A DNA stretch of 64,000 nucleotides. Source: Rahnella ecdela. GTDB lineage: Bacteria; Pseudomonadota; Gammaproteobacteria; Enterobacterales; Enterobacteriaceae. Numbering within the stretch: the stretch's first letter is position 1; each line of letters starts with the position of its first letter. The position numbers were made by a program, and so were the translations under genes. Positions 1 through 9,111 of the stretch are shown piece after piece. The notes under the pieces were generated by a model. That model did not search any database. It was not told where the DNA came from and saw only the letters and a list, made by a program, of their open reading frames with translations. The DNA is taken from assembly GCF_019049625.1 (NCBI RefSeq), contig NZ_JAFMOY010000112.1, positions 22,949 through 86,948 on the forward strand, written 5' to 3'.

Positions 1-1
1 G

Positions 2-421
2 GCGAAAGCCGTGTCACAGGGCGCGAAAGTCCTGCTGGGCGGAAAACGTCACGGCGACAAAGGTTTCTTCTATCAGCCAACGGTGCTGGTGGATGTAAAA
101 CAGGACATGCCGATCATGCACGAAGAAGTGTTTGGTCCGGTACTGCCGGTGGCGACATTCAAAACGCTGGATGAGGCGATAGCGATGGCCAACGACAGTG
201 AATACGGACTGACCTCGTCGATTTATACCAGCAATATCAATACCGCGATGAAAGCGCTGAAACAGCTGAAATTTGGTGAGACTTACATCAACCGCGAAAA
301 CTTTGAAGCGATGCAGGGCTTCCATGCGGGCTGGCGTAAATCGGGTGTCGGCGGCGCGGACGGTAAACACGGCTTGCAGGAATATCTGCAAACCCACGTC
401 GCGTATTTGCAGTTTCATTAA
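2..421 (+). CDS. aldA: Lactaldehyde/aldehyde dehydrogenase, C-terminal part (truncated by window start)
   Basis: The last ~139 residues of an NAD-dependent aldehyde dehydrogenase; the frame is open to the window edge. Visible family signatures are the EEVFGPVLPV motif, NDSEYGLTSSIYT and the C-terminal GETYINRENFEAMQGF block, which match E. coli lactaldehyde dehydrogenase AldA almost word for word. AldA oxidises L-lactaldehyde (from fucose or rhamnose breakdown) and glycolaldehyde to the acids in the cytoplasm. The catalytic Cys and Glu lie upstream of the window, so activity cannot be judged. The next gene, 71 nt downstream on the same strand, is a lactate-utilisation LUD protein, which fits lactate as the product. 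Confidence 0.9.
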   Translation, partial: AKAVSQGAKVLLGGKRHGDKGFFYQPTVLVDVKQDMPIMHEEVFGPVLPVATFKTLDEAIAMANDSEYGLTSSIYTSNINTAMKALKQLKFGETYINRENFEAMQGFHAGWRKSGVGGADGKHGLQEYLQTHVAYLQFH

Positions 422-492
422 TTAACAGCCTATGGCCGGAGCAGGGCAACCTGACTCCGGCTTTGCTGACGTTCATATCATAAGGAAAACCC

Positions 493-1074
493 ATGAGCCG
501 CAATGAGTTCCTCACTGGCATTCGTCAGCATAAAATTATTCAGACGCTGTTTCCGCCACAGCCTGAAAGCCCTGATTTACCGGAAGATTTTGGTCGCGCG
601 CTGACCCTGATGGGCGGCGTCTGGGACGACACGTTTTTGCGCACATCACAAAATGGCTATACCACGCTGAACGCCTATCTGCGCGGGTTGTATCCGGCAG
701 ATTCACAGTTTTGCTCTGCCACGCCGGAGATCATTGCAGAGGTGGATTTCAACGCCCGCACGCAGGCCGCATCGCTCAAAGACGTGGATGTCGGCGTGGT
801 TCGCGCCTGCTTTGGTGTGGCCGAAACCGGCGCGGTGTTTCTCAGCGATCCACAGCTTTGCGTGAATTCCCTCAGTGCGTTGGCGAAACATCTGGTGGTG
901 CTGCTCGACGTGAAGCACATCATCGAACATCTGCATCTCGCTCATCGCCAGCCACAACCGTTCAATGCCCGCTATACGGTGATGGTAACCGGTCCCGCCG
1001 CGATGGCCGACAGCGAAAGTGCACTGATGCTCGGCGCTAAAGGTGTGCAAAATCTGCGGGTGATCGCGATATAA
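493..1074 (+). CDS. lutC: LUD-domain protein, LutC/YkgG family
   Basis: A 193-residue single LUD-domain protein. The GVAETGAVFL stretch near the middle and the MVTGPAAMADSE segment near the end are typical of LutC/YkgG. In characterised LutABC systems LutC works with two Fe-S proteins to oxidise L-lactate to pyruvate. No LutA or LutB gene is visible downstream, so they would have to lie upstream of aldA or elsewhere. An AAGGAAA ribosome site lies 6-12 nt before the ATG. Placement behind aldA suggests one operon that takes lactaldehyde to lactate and then pyruvate; that coupling is inferred. Confidence 0.75.
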   Translation: MSRNEFLTGIRQHKIIQTLFPPQPESPDLPEDFGRALTLMGGVWDDTFLRTSQNGYTTLNAYLRGLYPADSQFCSATPEIIAEVDFNARTQAASLKDVDVGVVRACFGVAETGAVFLSDPQLCVNSLSALAKHLVVLLDVKHIIEHLHLAHRQPQPFNARYTVMVTGPAAMADSESALMLGAKGVQNLRVIAI

Positions 1075-1214
1075 GTCCTAAAATCCACGGATCCTGCTGT
1101 ACTCACTTCGTTTAAAATAACTCCAGTAAATAAAATAAATCCTATCTGATACAATAAGTAAACAGGCGCACAACGGGCGTGCCCTGACTTTTACTGCAAG
1201 TGAGCGCGACAACC

Positions 1215-2258
1215 ATGAGCGTGATACAGAGCCTTATCAAACAAGCCTTTGGAACCGGAAACAGCAATGAAGCGGCCACTTTTCTGGCCAGCGCATGCAA
1301 CCGGATGAAGGCTATGGATAAAATGTCAATCTCCCGCGAAGTGGAAAGCGCGCTCAGAGGCGTTAGTTTCAGCCGCGCTGAGGCAGATAAAGGCAAAGTA
1401 AAAACCGTTTATAAAGACACTGCCGTGACACTCGAAAAGCTCGCGTCACTGGAAAAACAGGTGCGCAGTCTGACCCATGAACTGGCTGTGGCACGTAACC
1501 AAACCGGCAGCGGAAATAAAGAAGACGTTCAGCGGCTGGAAGGGGAGTTGTACCGCCTGAACACGCGGATAAGCGAACTGCTGCGTCAGTCAGAAATACA
1601 GAAAAAACAGCACGCCGACGAACTGACGCTGATGCGCGCACGTCAGCAAACCGCCGGGAATTCAGTCTCCGCGGAGCTGGAAGAGTCCAGAAATCTTGTC
1701 GCTTATATGGGCAGCCAGATGGCGGCGATGGCCGCTGCCCGCGACAGGCTTCAGGAGCAGGTGACCGGGGAAGAAGATAAACGCCACGCGGCCAATCGCC
1801 GTGCCGACGGTAATTACGCGCTGCTCGGGCAGCAGAAAGAACTGACGTCCGAGGCGAACCGTAAAATCACGCAGCTGCGTGCCAGCCTGAAACAGGAAGA
1901 ATTTGAAGGCCAAAATGCGAAAACTGAAAGGACGAAACTGAAAAAGCAACTCGCTGAAATTCAGGAAGAAAACAGGCGTCTGACAGAGCGTTTTCGCGAT
2001 AACGAAGAAGATTGTGAACGCCTGAGTCAGGCGCTTGATCGCACGAATCAGGAATTCGCCGCCTACAAAGCGCAAAAACAGCGCTTAACCCGCTGGATCC
2101 ATATTCCCGGCGCGATGATGGGAATTTCCGTCGTCGCACTGGTGCTGTACTCAGATGCCCAGCCGGGGCATCTGTTCGACAACCTCGCCCCCGCCGCTTT
2201 TCTCGGCAGCATCGTCTACGCACTTTCCCTGATGATTGCGTTTACGCGCAGGGCATAG
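1215..2258 (+). CDS. Coiled-coil protein with C-terminal membrane segments, DUF2786-like N-terminus
   Basis: I do not recognise a characterised homologue. The first ~45 residues (NEAATFLASACNRMKAMDKM region) look like the short helical DUF2786 motif. Residues ~70-290 are rich in Glu, Gln, Lys, Arg and Leu in heptad-like spacing, typical of a long coiled coil. The last ~50 residues hold two hydrophobic segments (around GAMMGISVVALVLY and AAFLGSIVYALSLMIAF), suggesting a membrane-anchored tail hairpin. The ATG at 1215 is used here; an in-frame GTG at 1200 is possible and neither has a strong Shine-Dalgarno. It stands alone between lutC and a convergent hydrolase. Function unknown. Confidence 0.75.
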   Translation: MSVIQSLIKQAFGTGNSNEAATFLASACNRMKAMDKMSISREVESALRGVSFSRAEADKGKVKTVYKDTAVTLEKLASLEKQVRSLTHELAVARNQTGSGNKEDVQRLEGELYRLNTRISELLRQSEIQKKQHADELTLMRARQQTAGNSVSAELEESRNLVAYMGSQMAAMAAARDRLQEQVTGEEDKRHAANRRADGNYALLGQQKELTSEANRKITQLRASLKQEEFEGQNAKTERTKLKKQLAEIQEENRRLTERFRDNEEDCERLSQALDRTNQEFAAYKAQKQRLTRWIHIPGAMMGISVVALVLYSDAQPGHLFDNLAPAAFLGSIVYALSLMIAFTRRA

Positions 2259-2279
2259 CGGGTTTGCGTTTTCTGCCCT

Positions 2280-3038
2280 TTACTTCACCGCCCCCGTCGC
2301 CGCCTGCTCAATCAATGCAGCCACTTCTTTAGGATGTGATTCGTATACCGAATGGCTGGCGCCTGCGATTTCGACGGTGTGGCTATGCGCGCGTTTGGCG
2401 TACATGCGTTCTAAATCCGGGTTAATGATTTTGTCGGACTTCGCCACCATGTACCAGCTCGGTTTCACTTTCCACGCCGGATCAGGGATGTTAGCGGTGA
2501 ACACGCTGGCGGAGGTCAGCATTTGTGCCTGCGCTTCAAATTGCGCCTGTTTAAGGGGCAGGTCTGCGGCGAAATCTGCCGGGAAGTTGGCCGGATTAAT
2601 GTAGAGGAAACCGTCCGGCGTTTTCACAAACGGATGTGCGGAGTTCGGGAATTTCTTGCCGTTAATCGCTTCGGTTTCCCCGTTATCCAGCGCATGTGCC
2701 GCGATATACACCAGCCCCGCCACGTGCGGATCGTTCCCCGCTTCGGTAATAATGGCACCGCCATAGCTGTGTCCGACCAGAATCGCCGGACCGTTTTGCC
2801 TGTCCAGAATACGTTTGGTGGCCGCAACGTCATCGGTAAACGACGTCAGGGGTTCCTGCACCAGCGTCACTTTATAGCCGTCGTGCGTCAGAATGTCGTA
2901 CACCGGACGCCATCCTGAGCCGCCCACAAAGGCACCGTGCACCAGTACAATATTTTTCACAGGTGCAGCAAGGGCTGCCTGAGAACCGAACGCCGCACTG
3001 GCGGCCAGCAACAATGTTGAAGCTAAACGTAAACGCAT
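2280..3038 (-). CDS. Exported alpha/beta hydrolase
   Basis: A 252-residue alpha/beta-hydrolase-fold protein. A signal peptide ends near AALAA at residue 25. The nucleophile elbow is GHSYGG (Ser91), the likely acid is Asp202 in AKSDKIINPD, and the likely base is His229 in GASHSVYE. The VLVHGAF oxyanion-side motif follows the signal peptide. The family includes esterases and hydroxynitrile-lyase-like hydrolases; the substrate cannot be read from the sequence. The ATG at 3038 is chosen because AGAGGAAG lies 6 nt upstream; an ATG six codons earlier lacks one. Probably periplasmic. Confidence 0.85.
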   Translation of the reverse strand: MRLRLASTLLLAASAAFGSQAALAAPVKNIVLVHGAFVGGSGWRPVYDILTHDGYKVTLVQEPLTSFTDDVAATKRILDRQNGPAILVGHSYGGAIITEAGNDPHVAGLVYIAAHALDNGETEAINGKKFPNSAHPFVKTPDGFLYINPANFPADFAADLPLKQAQFEAQAQMLTSASVFTANIPDPAWKVKPSWYMVAKSDKIINPDLERMYAKRAHSHTVEIAGASHSVYESHPKEVAALIEQAATGAVK

Positions 3039-3823
3039 GGCACTTCCTCTTTTCATTTTAAAACGGAATGAACATCTGTCTGTGGGGCCACTGTGAGCCC
3101 GGCGCTCTGACAGAGAAGTGACGTGATGATGACAAAAACGTCATCTGAGCGGGGAGAGGCGGGTGTGGAAACGTTTTCCCTGGACGGGTTGTGGATATTT
3201 TAAACAGCAGAATGAACTTTGGATTTATATCTTTTGTAAAGACGCGGCTGTTTCATTACACGGAACAGATTGAGTGAAAAAACGTCAGAGAATATTCTCC
3301 TGTCTTAAAATAGTGGTCTATATTTATTCTGACTCTGGTTTATCTTGGCCGGTTTCGAAAGACGAAAGCTGAATTATCAAACCGTAAGCGGCGACGGATT
3401 AATTGACTCATGGAACATTTTTACTAATGGGACTAATCCTTTAATATCAAATAATTACTTATAATGTAACCGTTGCCATTTACAGCCAGATAAAACCTCA
3501 TTTTTTATCCGGCGAATTTTCAAATGAAAGCCGGATTTTATTTTTTTCGGGAATAAATACGGGATCTGGTCAATTAAGCCACGAAGTTTACGCGGGGATT
3601 TAATTGAAAAGCCGGTTCTGATGCACACTGCGTGCGGTATTTTGTTAAAAAGTTATATTTGTAAAGTTGCGTATGTACTAACAGGAAGAAAAAATCTATA
3701 GTGAGCCCCCTTACGGCTCTCAATCAGATCGGTCGATTTATGTCTACTTCTAATGTCTAAAATTGAGAGTTGTGTCGAATTTTTTGACCCAGCCTTTTAA
3801 CACAAAACAAAAGAACTCATAAA
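3039..3823. other. Long intergenic region before pqqU
   Basis: About 785 bp with no convincing gene on either strand. It holds one strong hairpin with T-tracts (separate entry), a TATAAT hexamer at 3460-3465 without a clear -35, and an 8-bp inverted repeat (CTCTCAAT/ATTGAGAG) near 3716-3776. I looked for a Fur box because the next gene is a TonB-dependent receptor and found no convincing match. The leader could hold regulatory RNA structure; this is only a possibility. Confidence 0.5.
3507..3548 (+). terminator. Hairpin with T-tract upstream of pqqU
   Basis: ATCCGGC (3507-3513) pairs with GCCGGAT (3530-3536), followed by a T-rich run to 3548. Ts also precede the stem, so it could work in both directions. 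It lies ~275 bp before pqqU and could be a terminator or attenuator of the leader transcript. Confidence 0.55.
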
Positions 3824-5977
3824 GTGAACGCCAAAACCTCTGCTTTTATCATCACGTTCTTGTCATTTTTGTACCCGGTTTCAGTCAGTTACGCGCAATC
3901 AGCGACCGACGCCTCTAAGAGCGATACGGACGATTCATCAGACTCTTCATCGCTGATGATCATTAAACGCGAAATCAGCGGCGGCCTGTCCGAACTCGAT
4001 ACCCCTGCGGCAGTCAGCGTGGTAGATGGCGACGATTTCAGAAACAGTAAAGCGCAGGTCAATCTTTCTGAAAGCCTCGGCAGCGTTCCGGGTTTACAGG
4101 TGCAAAACCGCCAGAACTACGCGCAGGATTTACAACTTTCTGTGCGCGGCTTCGGCAGCCGTTCGATGTACGGCGTGCGCGGTGTGCGTATTTACGTTGA
4201 TGGGATCCCGGCCACCATGCCGGACGGGCAGGGGCAGACCTCCAATATTGACCTGAACTCGGTGGAGCGCGTGGAAGTGCTGCGCGGACCGTTCTCGGCG
4301 CTGTACGGCAATGCTTCCGGCGGCGTGGTGAACGTGGATACCCAGACCGGTTCGCAGCCTGCAAAACTGGAAGCGGGCACCTATTTTGGCAGTTACGGCT
4401 CATTCCGTAACAGCGTAAAAGCCAGCGGCGCAACCGGCGACGGCACGCACGCGGGTGATGTGAATTACCTGATTTCAGGTTCACGTTTCACTACCGACGG
4501 CTACCGCGACCACAGCGGTACGCAGAAAAATCTCGGCAACGGCAAGCTGGGCGTGCGCATTGATGATGCCAGCACACTGACGCTGATGTTCAACAGTGTT
4601 TCCGTTGATGCCAACGATCCGGGCGGTCTGACCGAATCCGAATGGCATGACGACCCGACGCAGGCAAAACGCGCCGATCAGTACAATGCGCGCAAATCGC
4701 TGGATCAGACTCAGGTCGGCCTGCGTTATCAGCGTCAGATGGGCGAAAACGATGAGTTCAGCCTGATGACCTATCACGGTGAGCGCCACACCACGCAATA
4801 CCAGACCATTCCGGCTGCCTCGCAGAAAAATCCGCTGAACGCGGGCGGGGTGATTGTCCTGGAACGTAAGTATTCCGGCGTAGATACCCGCTGGAAACAT
4901 GACGATCAGATAGGTTCTGTGCCGTTCTCCGTCACCGGCGGTCTGGATTATGAAACCATGACTGAGCGCCGCTTCGGTTACGAAAATTTCAATGATGAAG
5001 GCGAGCTTGGCGTGAAAGGCGACGAACGTCGCAATGAAAAGAACGTGATGTGGAATCTTGACCCGTATCTGCAAACCACGTGGAACCTGACATCCCGCTG
5101 GACGCTGGATGCCGGCGCGCGTTACAGCACCGTGAGCTTTGACTCGCAGGATTACTACATTACCGGCAGCAACCCGGATGACAGCGGTTCGCGTCGCTAT
5201 CACAAGCTGCTGCCGATGGCCTCACTCAACTTTGCGGTGACGCCAGCGCTGAACACCTATATCTCAGCCGGTCGCGGCTTTGAAACACCGACGATTAATG
5301 AGCTTTCCTATCGCACCGACGGCAAGTCCGGACTGAATCTGGGGCTGGAACCTTCGACCAGCAACACGGTTGAACTGGGCAGCAAATGGCGCGTCGGCAA
5401 TGGCTTAGTTACGGCGGCGGTTTTCCAGACTGATACCGATGACGAGTTAATTGTTGCAGAAAGTGTCGGCGGAAGATCGAGCTATACCAACGCCGGTAAA
5501 ACACGCCGTCGCGGACTGGAATTGTCGTTAGATCAGCAGATTGAAGAAAACTGGCGCGTAAAAATGGCCTGGACATTACTCGATGCCACCTTCCGCAACG
5601 AGACCTGTGGCGCGGGAGATTGCACGCCAGCAGGCAACCGCCTGCCGGGTATCGCACGCAACATGGGCTACGCTTCACTAGAGTGGGCACCGGTTGATGG
5701 CTGGCATGCAGGCGCAGATGTGCGCTACATGAGCGACATCGAAGTGAATGACGAAAACAGCGAACAGGCACCGGCGTATACCGTCGCCAGCGTGAATGCG
5801 GGTTATCGCTTCAACTGGAATAAAGTGACGCTCGACCTGTTTACCCGCGTCGATAACCTGTTCGACAGAAATTACGTCGGTTCGGTGATCGTCAATGAAG
5901 GCAACGGGCGCTATTTCGAACCGGCGCCTGGCAGAAACTACGGTGGCGGCGCTACGCTTTCTTATAGTTTCGAATAA
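3824..5977 (+). CDS. pqqU: TonB-dependent outer-membrane receptor for PQQ (YncD family)
   Basis: A 717-residue TonB-dependent receptor. The signal peptide ends near VSYA at residue 24. A plug domain follows with SELDTPAAVSVVDG, LQVQNRQNYAQDLQLS, FGSRS and YVDGIPATMPDGQGQ, then a beta-barrel ending in Phe-Glu. These stretches match E. coli YncD, renamed PqqU after it was shown to take up pyrroloquinoline quinone across the outer membrane. GTG is the likely start. The next gene on the same strand is the PQQ-dependent glucose dehydrogenase, strong context for PQQ as ligand. A ~190-bp gap with a hairpin separates the two, so they may not be one transcript. A YncD-type phage-receptor role is also possible. 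Confidence 0.9.
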   Translation: MNAKTSAFIITFLSFLYPVSVSYAQSATDASKSDTDDSSDSSSLMIIKREISGGLSELDTPAAVSVVDGDDFRNSKAQVNLSESLGSVPGLQVQNRQNYAQDLQLSVRGFGSRSMYGVRGVRIYVDGIPATMPDGQGQTSNIDLNSVERVEVLRGPFSALYGNASGGVVNVDTQTGSQPAKLEAGTYFGSYGSFRNSVKASGATGDGTHAGDVNYLISGSRFTTDGYRDHSGTQKNLGNGKLGVRIDDASTLTLMFNSVSVDANDPGGLTESEWHDDPTQAKRADQYNARKSLDQTQVGLRYQRQMGENDEFSLMTYHGERHTTQYQTIPAASQKNPLNAGGVIVLERKYSGVDTRWKHDDQIGSVPFSVTGGLDYETMTERRFGYENFNDEGELGVKGDERRNEKNVMWNLDPYLQTTWNLTSRWTLDAGARYSTVSFDSQDYYITGSNPDDSGSRRYHKLLPMASLNFAVTPALNTYISAGRGFETPTINELSYRTDGKSGLNLGLEPSTSNTVELGSKWRVGNGLVTAAVFQTDTDDELIVAESVGGRSSYTNAGKTRRRGLELSLDQQIEENWRVKMAWTLLDATFRNETCGAGDCTPAGNRLPGIARNMGYASLEWAPVDGWHAGADVRYMSDIEVNDENSEQAPAYTVASVNAGYRFNWNKVTLDLFTRVDNLFDRNYVGSVIVNEGNGRYFEPAPGRNYGGGATLSYSFE

Positions 5978-6032
5978 CGTTTAGTCAGTAAGTTCTGCCC
6001 GTACGTTCAGTCAGCAGAACAACGAACCACGC

Positions 6033-6073
6033 GGTGCTGCCTGTTATCTGCACTTTTTAAGCAGGGCAGCACC
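6033..6073. other. Inverted repeat between pqqU and gcd
   Basis: GGTGCTGCC (6033-6041) and GGCAGCACC (6065-6073) form a perfect 9-bp stem with a 23-nt loop. No T-run follows on the + strand, so it is not a classical terminator. It could partly insulate gcd from pqqU transcription or stabilise an mRNA end. Confidence 0.4.
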
Positions 6074-6166
6074 TGCAAGGAATGACACCCGGTGAGAACC
6101 GGATGTTCTTGAAGATTCGGGTCGCCCTGAATCGACGATTATAAAAAATCAGTAAGGTCATCAACT

Positions 6167-8566
6167 ATGGAAACGAAAGCCTCGTTATCACGCATCGTCG
6201 TCATAATTACCGCTTTGTTCGCCGCGTTAAGCGGGATTTATCTTCTTGTCGGCGGTATCTGGCTGGCAAAATTAGGTGGTTCTCTTTATTACATTATTGC
6301 CGGTGTCATTTCGCTGGTTACCGCGTGGTTGCTGTATCGCCGTCGCTCTTCTGCATTACTGCTGTACGCCATTTTCCTGTTCGGCACCACCGTGTGGGCT
6401 GTCTGGGAAGTGGGCACAGACTTCTGGGCACTGACGCCGCGTTTAGACGTCACTTTCTTCCTGGGCCTGTGGATCCTGCTGCCGGTTGTTTATAACCAGA
6501 TGCTGGCGAAAAATGCCTTCGCACGCGGTGCTCTGGCACTGTCTCTGGTGTTCACTGTGCTCGTGCTGGCGTACTCCGTCTTCAACGATCCGCAGGAAAT
6601 CAACGGCACCATTAAAGCTGCTGATGCTGCACCTGCTGCGACCGATTCCGGCGTTCCCGCCAGTGACTGGCCGGCCTATGGCCGTACTCAGGGCGGTACC
6701 CGTTACTCGCCGCTGAACCAGATCAACGACAAAAACGTCAGCAAACTGGATGTGGCATGGACCTTCCGTACCGGTGACCTGAAGACCCCGAACGATCCGG
6801 GCGAAATCACCGACGAAGTGACGCCAATCAAAATCGGCGACATGCTTTACCTGTGTACGCCGCACCAGAAGCTGTTTGCTCTGGATGCCGCGACCGGTAA
6901 AGAAAAGTGGAAGTTCGATCCTGAGCTGAAACCAAACCCAACCTTCCAGCACGTGACCTGTCGCGGTGTGTCTTATCACGAGACAACGCCTGCAGCACTT
7001 GGTGATGCGGCTAACGGCGCAGCGCCTGCTGTGTGTTCACGTCGTATCATTCTGCCAGTTAACGATGGTCGTCTGTTCGCACTGGATGCTGAAACCGGCG
7101 CACGTTGCCCGGCATTCGGTAACAACGGTGAGCTGAACCTGCAAGGCAACATGCCTTACGCAACACCAGGTCACTACGAGCCAACTTCACCGCCAATCAT
7201 CACGAAATCTGTGATCATCGTGGCCGGGGCGGTTACTGATAACTACTCTAACCGTGAGCCTTCCGGCGTTATCCGTGGCTTCGATGTTGAAACCGGTAAA
7301 CTGCTGTGGGCCTTCGATCCGGGTGCCGCTGATCCGAACAAAATGCCTGCGGATGGTCAGCACTTCACACCGAACTCCCCGAACTCATGGGCACCTGCGT
7401 CTTATGACGACAAACTGGATCTGGTTTACCTGCCAATCGGCGTGGCAACACCGGATATCTGGGGTGGCAACCGTACTCCGGATATGGAACGTTACGCGAG
7501 CGGCCTGCTGGCGCTGAATGCGACCACCGGTAAGCTGGCGTGGTTCTACCAGACTGTTCACCACGACTTGTGGGATATGGACGTTCCGGCGCAGCCGACT
7601 CTGGCTGATATCACTGACAAGAACGGCAACAAAGTGCCTGCGATTTATGTACCGACCAAAACCGGTAACATCTTCGTGCTGGATCGCCGTGACGGTAAGC
7701 TGATTGTTGATGCACCTGAAAAACCTGTTCCGCAAGGCGCAGCGAAAGGCGACCACGTTTCTCCGACTCAGCCGTTCTCCGAACTGACTTTCCGTCCGGA
7801 AGCGAAACTGACCGGTAAAGACATGTGGGGCGCGACGATCTACGACCAGCTGATGTGTCGTGTTATCTTCCACAAACTGCGTTATGAAGGCACTTTCACA
7901 CCGCCATCCGAGCAGGGCACTCTGGTGTTCCCGGGGAACCTCGGTATGTTCGAGTGGGGCGGTATTTCTGTAGATACTGACCGTCAGGTAGCTATCGCTA
8001 ACCCGATTGCACTGCCATTCGTGTCAAAACTGATCCCACGCGGCCCTGGCAATCCTATGGAGCCAGATGCGAACGATAAAGGCGGTTCCGGTACTGAGAC
8101 GGGCATTCAGCCACAGTACGGCGTGCCATTTGGCGTAACGCTGAACCCGTTCCTGTCTCCGCTGGGCTTCCCTTGTAAACAGCCTTCATGGGGTTACATT
8201 TCCGGCGTTGACCTGAAAACCAACGATATCGTGTGGAAAAAACGTATCGGTACCGTGCGCGACAGCTCACCATTACCGCTGCCGTTTAAAATGGGTATGC
8301 CAATGCTTGGCGCACCGATTTCTACCGCCGGTAACGTGTTCTTCATCGCAGCGACCGCAGATAACTACCTGCGCGCATTCGATATGAGCAACGGTGACAA
8401 ACTGTGGGAAGCACGTCTGCCAGCGGGTGGCCAGGCGACGCCGATGACTTACTCTGTGAACGGTAAACAATACGTTGTTATCGCAGCAGGTGGTCACGGT
8501 TCGTTCGGCACCAAACTGGGTGATTACATCATCGCTTACGCACTGCCAGACGCTGACGCTAAATAA
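6167..8566 (+). CDS. gcd: Membrane-bound PQQ-dependent glucose dehydrogenase
   Basis: A 799-residue quinoprotein of the length usual for enterobacterial Gcd (~796). Five hydrophobic segments fill residues 1-~145, then a periplasmic eight-bladed propeller begins near DWPAYGRTQGGTRYSP. Visible PQQ-domain motifs include LFALDAATGKEKWKF, HHDLWDMD (active-site Asp region), TGNIFVLDRRDGK, LVFPGNLGMFEWGG and the C-terminal PAGGQATPMTY and GGHGSFGTK. It oxidises glucose to gluconolactone in the periplasm and passes electrons to ubiquinone. AAGG lies 10 nt before the ATG. No pqq biosynthesis genes are in the window; the adjacent PqqU receptor suggests the cofactor can be taken from outside. Confidence 0.97.
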   Translation: METKASLSRIVVIITALFAALSGIYLLVGGIWLAKLGGSLYYIIAGVISLVTAWLLYRRRSSALLLYAIFLFGTTVWAVWEVGTDFWALTPRLDVTFFLGLWILLPVVYNQMLAKNAFARGALALSLVFTVLVLAYSVFNDPQEINGTIKAADAAPAATDSGVPASDWPAYGRTQGGTRYSPLNQINDKNVSKLDVAWTFRTGDLKTPNDPGEITDEVTPIKIGDMLYLCTPHQKLFALDAATGKEKWKFDPELKPNPTFQHVTCRGVSYHETTPAALGDAANGAAPAVCSRRIILPVNDGRLFALDAETGARCPAFGNNGELNLQGNMPYATPGHYEPTSPPIITKSVIIVAGAVTDNYSNREPSGVIRGFDVETGKLLWAFDPGAADPNKMPADGQHFTPNSPNSWAPASYDDKLDLVYLPIGVATPDIWGGNRTPDMERYASGLLALNATTGKLAWFYQTVHHDLWDMDVPAQPTLADITDKNGNKVPAIYVPTKTGNIFVLDRRDGKLIVDAPEKPVPQGAAKGDHVSPTQPFSELTFRPEAKLTGKDMWGATIYDQLMCRVIFHKLRYEGTFTPPSEQGTLVFPGNLGMFEWGGISVDTDRQVAIANPIALPFVSKLIPRGPGNPMEPDANDKGGSGTETGIQPQYGVPFGVTLNPFLSPLGFPCKQPSWGYISGVDLKTNDIVWKKRIGTVRDSSPLPLPFKMGMPMLGAPISTAGNVFFIAATADNYLRAFDMSNGDKLWEARLPAGGQATPMTYSVNGKQYVVIAAGGHGSFGTKLGDYIIAYALPDADAK

Positions 8567-8589
8567 TTAGCCGAAACGTTTGAAACTGA

Positions 8590-8614
8590 AAGGCCGCGAA
8601 AGCGGCCTTTTTTA
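8590..8614 (+). terminator. Rho-independent terminator of gcd
   Basis: AGGCCGC (8591-8597), loop GAAA, GCGGCCT (8602-8608), then six Ts. It lies 24 nt after the gcd stop. Confidence 0.9.
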
Positions 8615-8617
8615 TGG

Positions 8618-9076
8618 CTACAGCGCCCGCAGCCATCGTGCGGGATTCCCGGCGTACACGCCTTTTTCGGTGATGTCTTTCGTCACCACGCTGCCTGCAC
8701 CAATCACTACACCATCGCAAATCGTGACGCCCAGAATGGTCGCGCCGCTGCCAATGGAAACACCGTTACCCACGTGGATCCTGGCCCATGAATCACGGTC
8801 TGTATTAGGTTTTCCCGCCTCAAACATATCGTTCGCAAACATCACGCCGTGGCCGATAAAGCAGTTTTCACCGACAGTGACATATTCACAAATAAAGGTA
8901 TGCGACTGGACTTTTGTCCCCCGTGCGATGGTGGTATTAGCCTGAATTTCAACAAAGGGGCCGATAAAAACGTCGTCCCCGAGCGTGCAATCATACACAT
9001 TCGCGGGTTCGTATATCACGACATTCTGACCGGCATTAACATTGCGGATTTGTACGTTGCGGGAGGTTTGAGGCAT
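8618..9076 (-). CDS. Left-handed beta-helix (hexapeptide repeat) acyltransferase
   Basis: A 152-residue protein with hexapeptide repeats from about residue 20 to 135 (for example CTLGDDVFIGPFVEI, TVGENCFIGHG, VSIGSGATILG, VVIGAGSVVTKDI) and a closing AGNPARWLRAL tail. This is the fold of trimeric acetyl- and acyltransferases, closest in look to the N-acetyltransferases that modify amino-sugars for surface polysaccharide (WlbB/WbpD type). Acceptor unknown. GGAG precedes the ATG by 7 nt. It faces gcd across the gcd terminator; no sugar-biosynthesis genes are beside it. Confidence 0.85.
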   Translation of the reverse strand: MPQTSRNVQIRNVNAGQNVVIYEPANVYDCTLGDDVFIGPFVEIQANTTIARGTKVQSHTFICEYVTVGENCFIGHGVMFANDMFEAGKPNTDRDSWARIHVGNGVSIGSGATILGVTICDGVVIGAGSVVTKDITEKGVYAGNPARWLRAL

Positions 9077-9111
9077 TTTTTATCTCCTGGCATAAGCTTA
9101 GCTTGTTATTC

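Noticed and set aside
3057..3823. Fur box before pqqU
   Set aside because: Only weak AT-rich partial matches were found; PqqU need not be iron-regulated.
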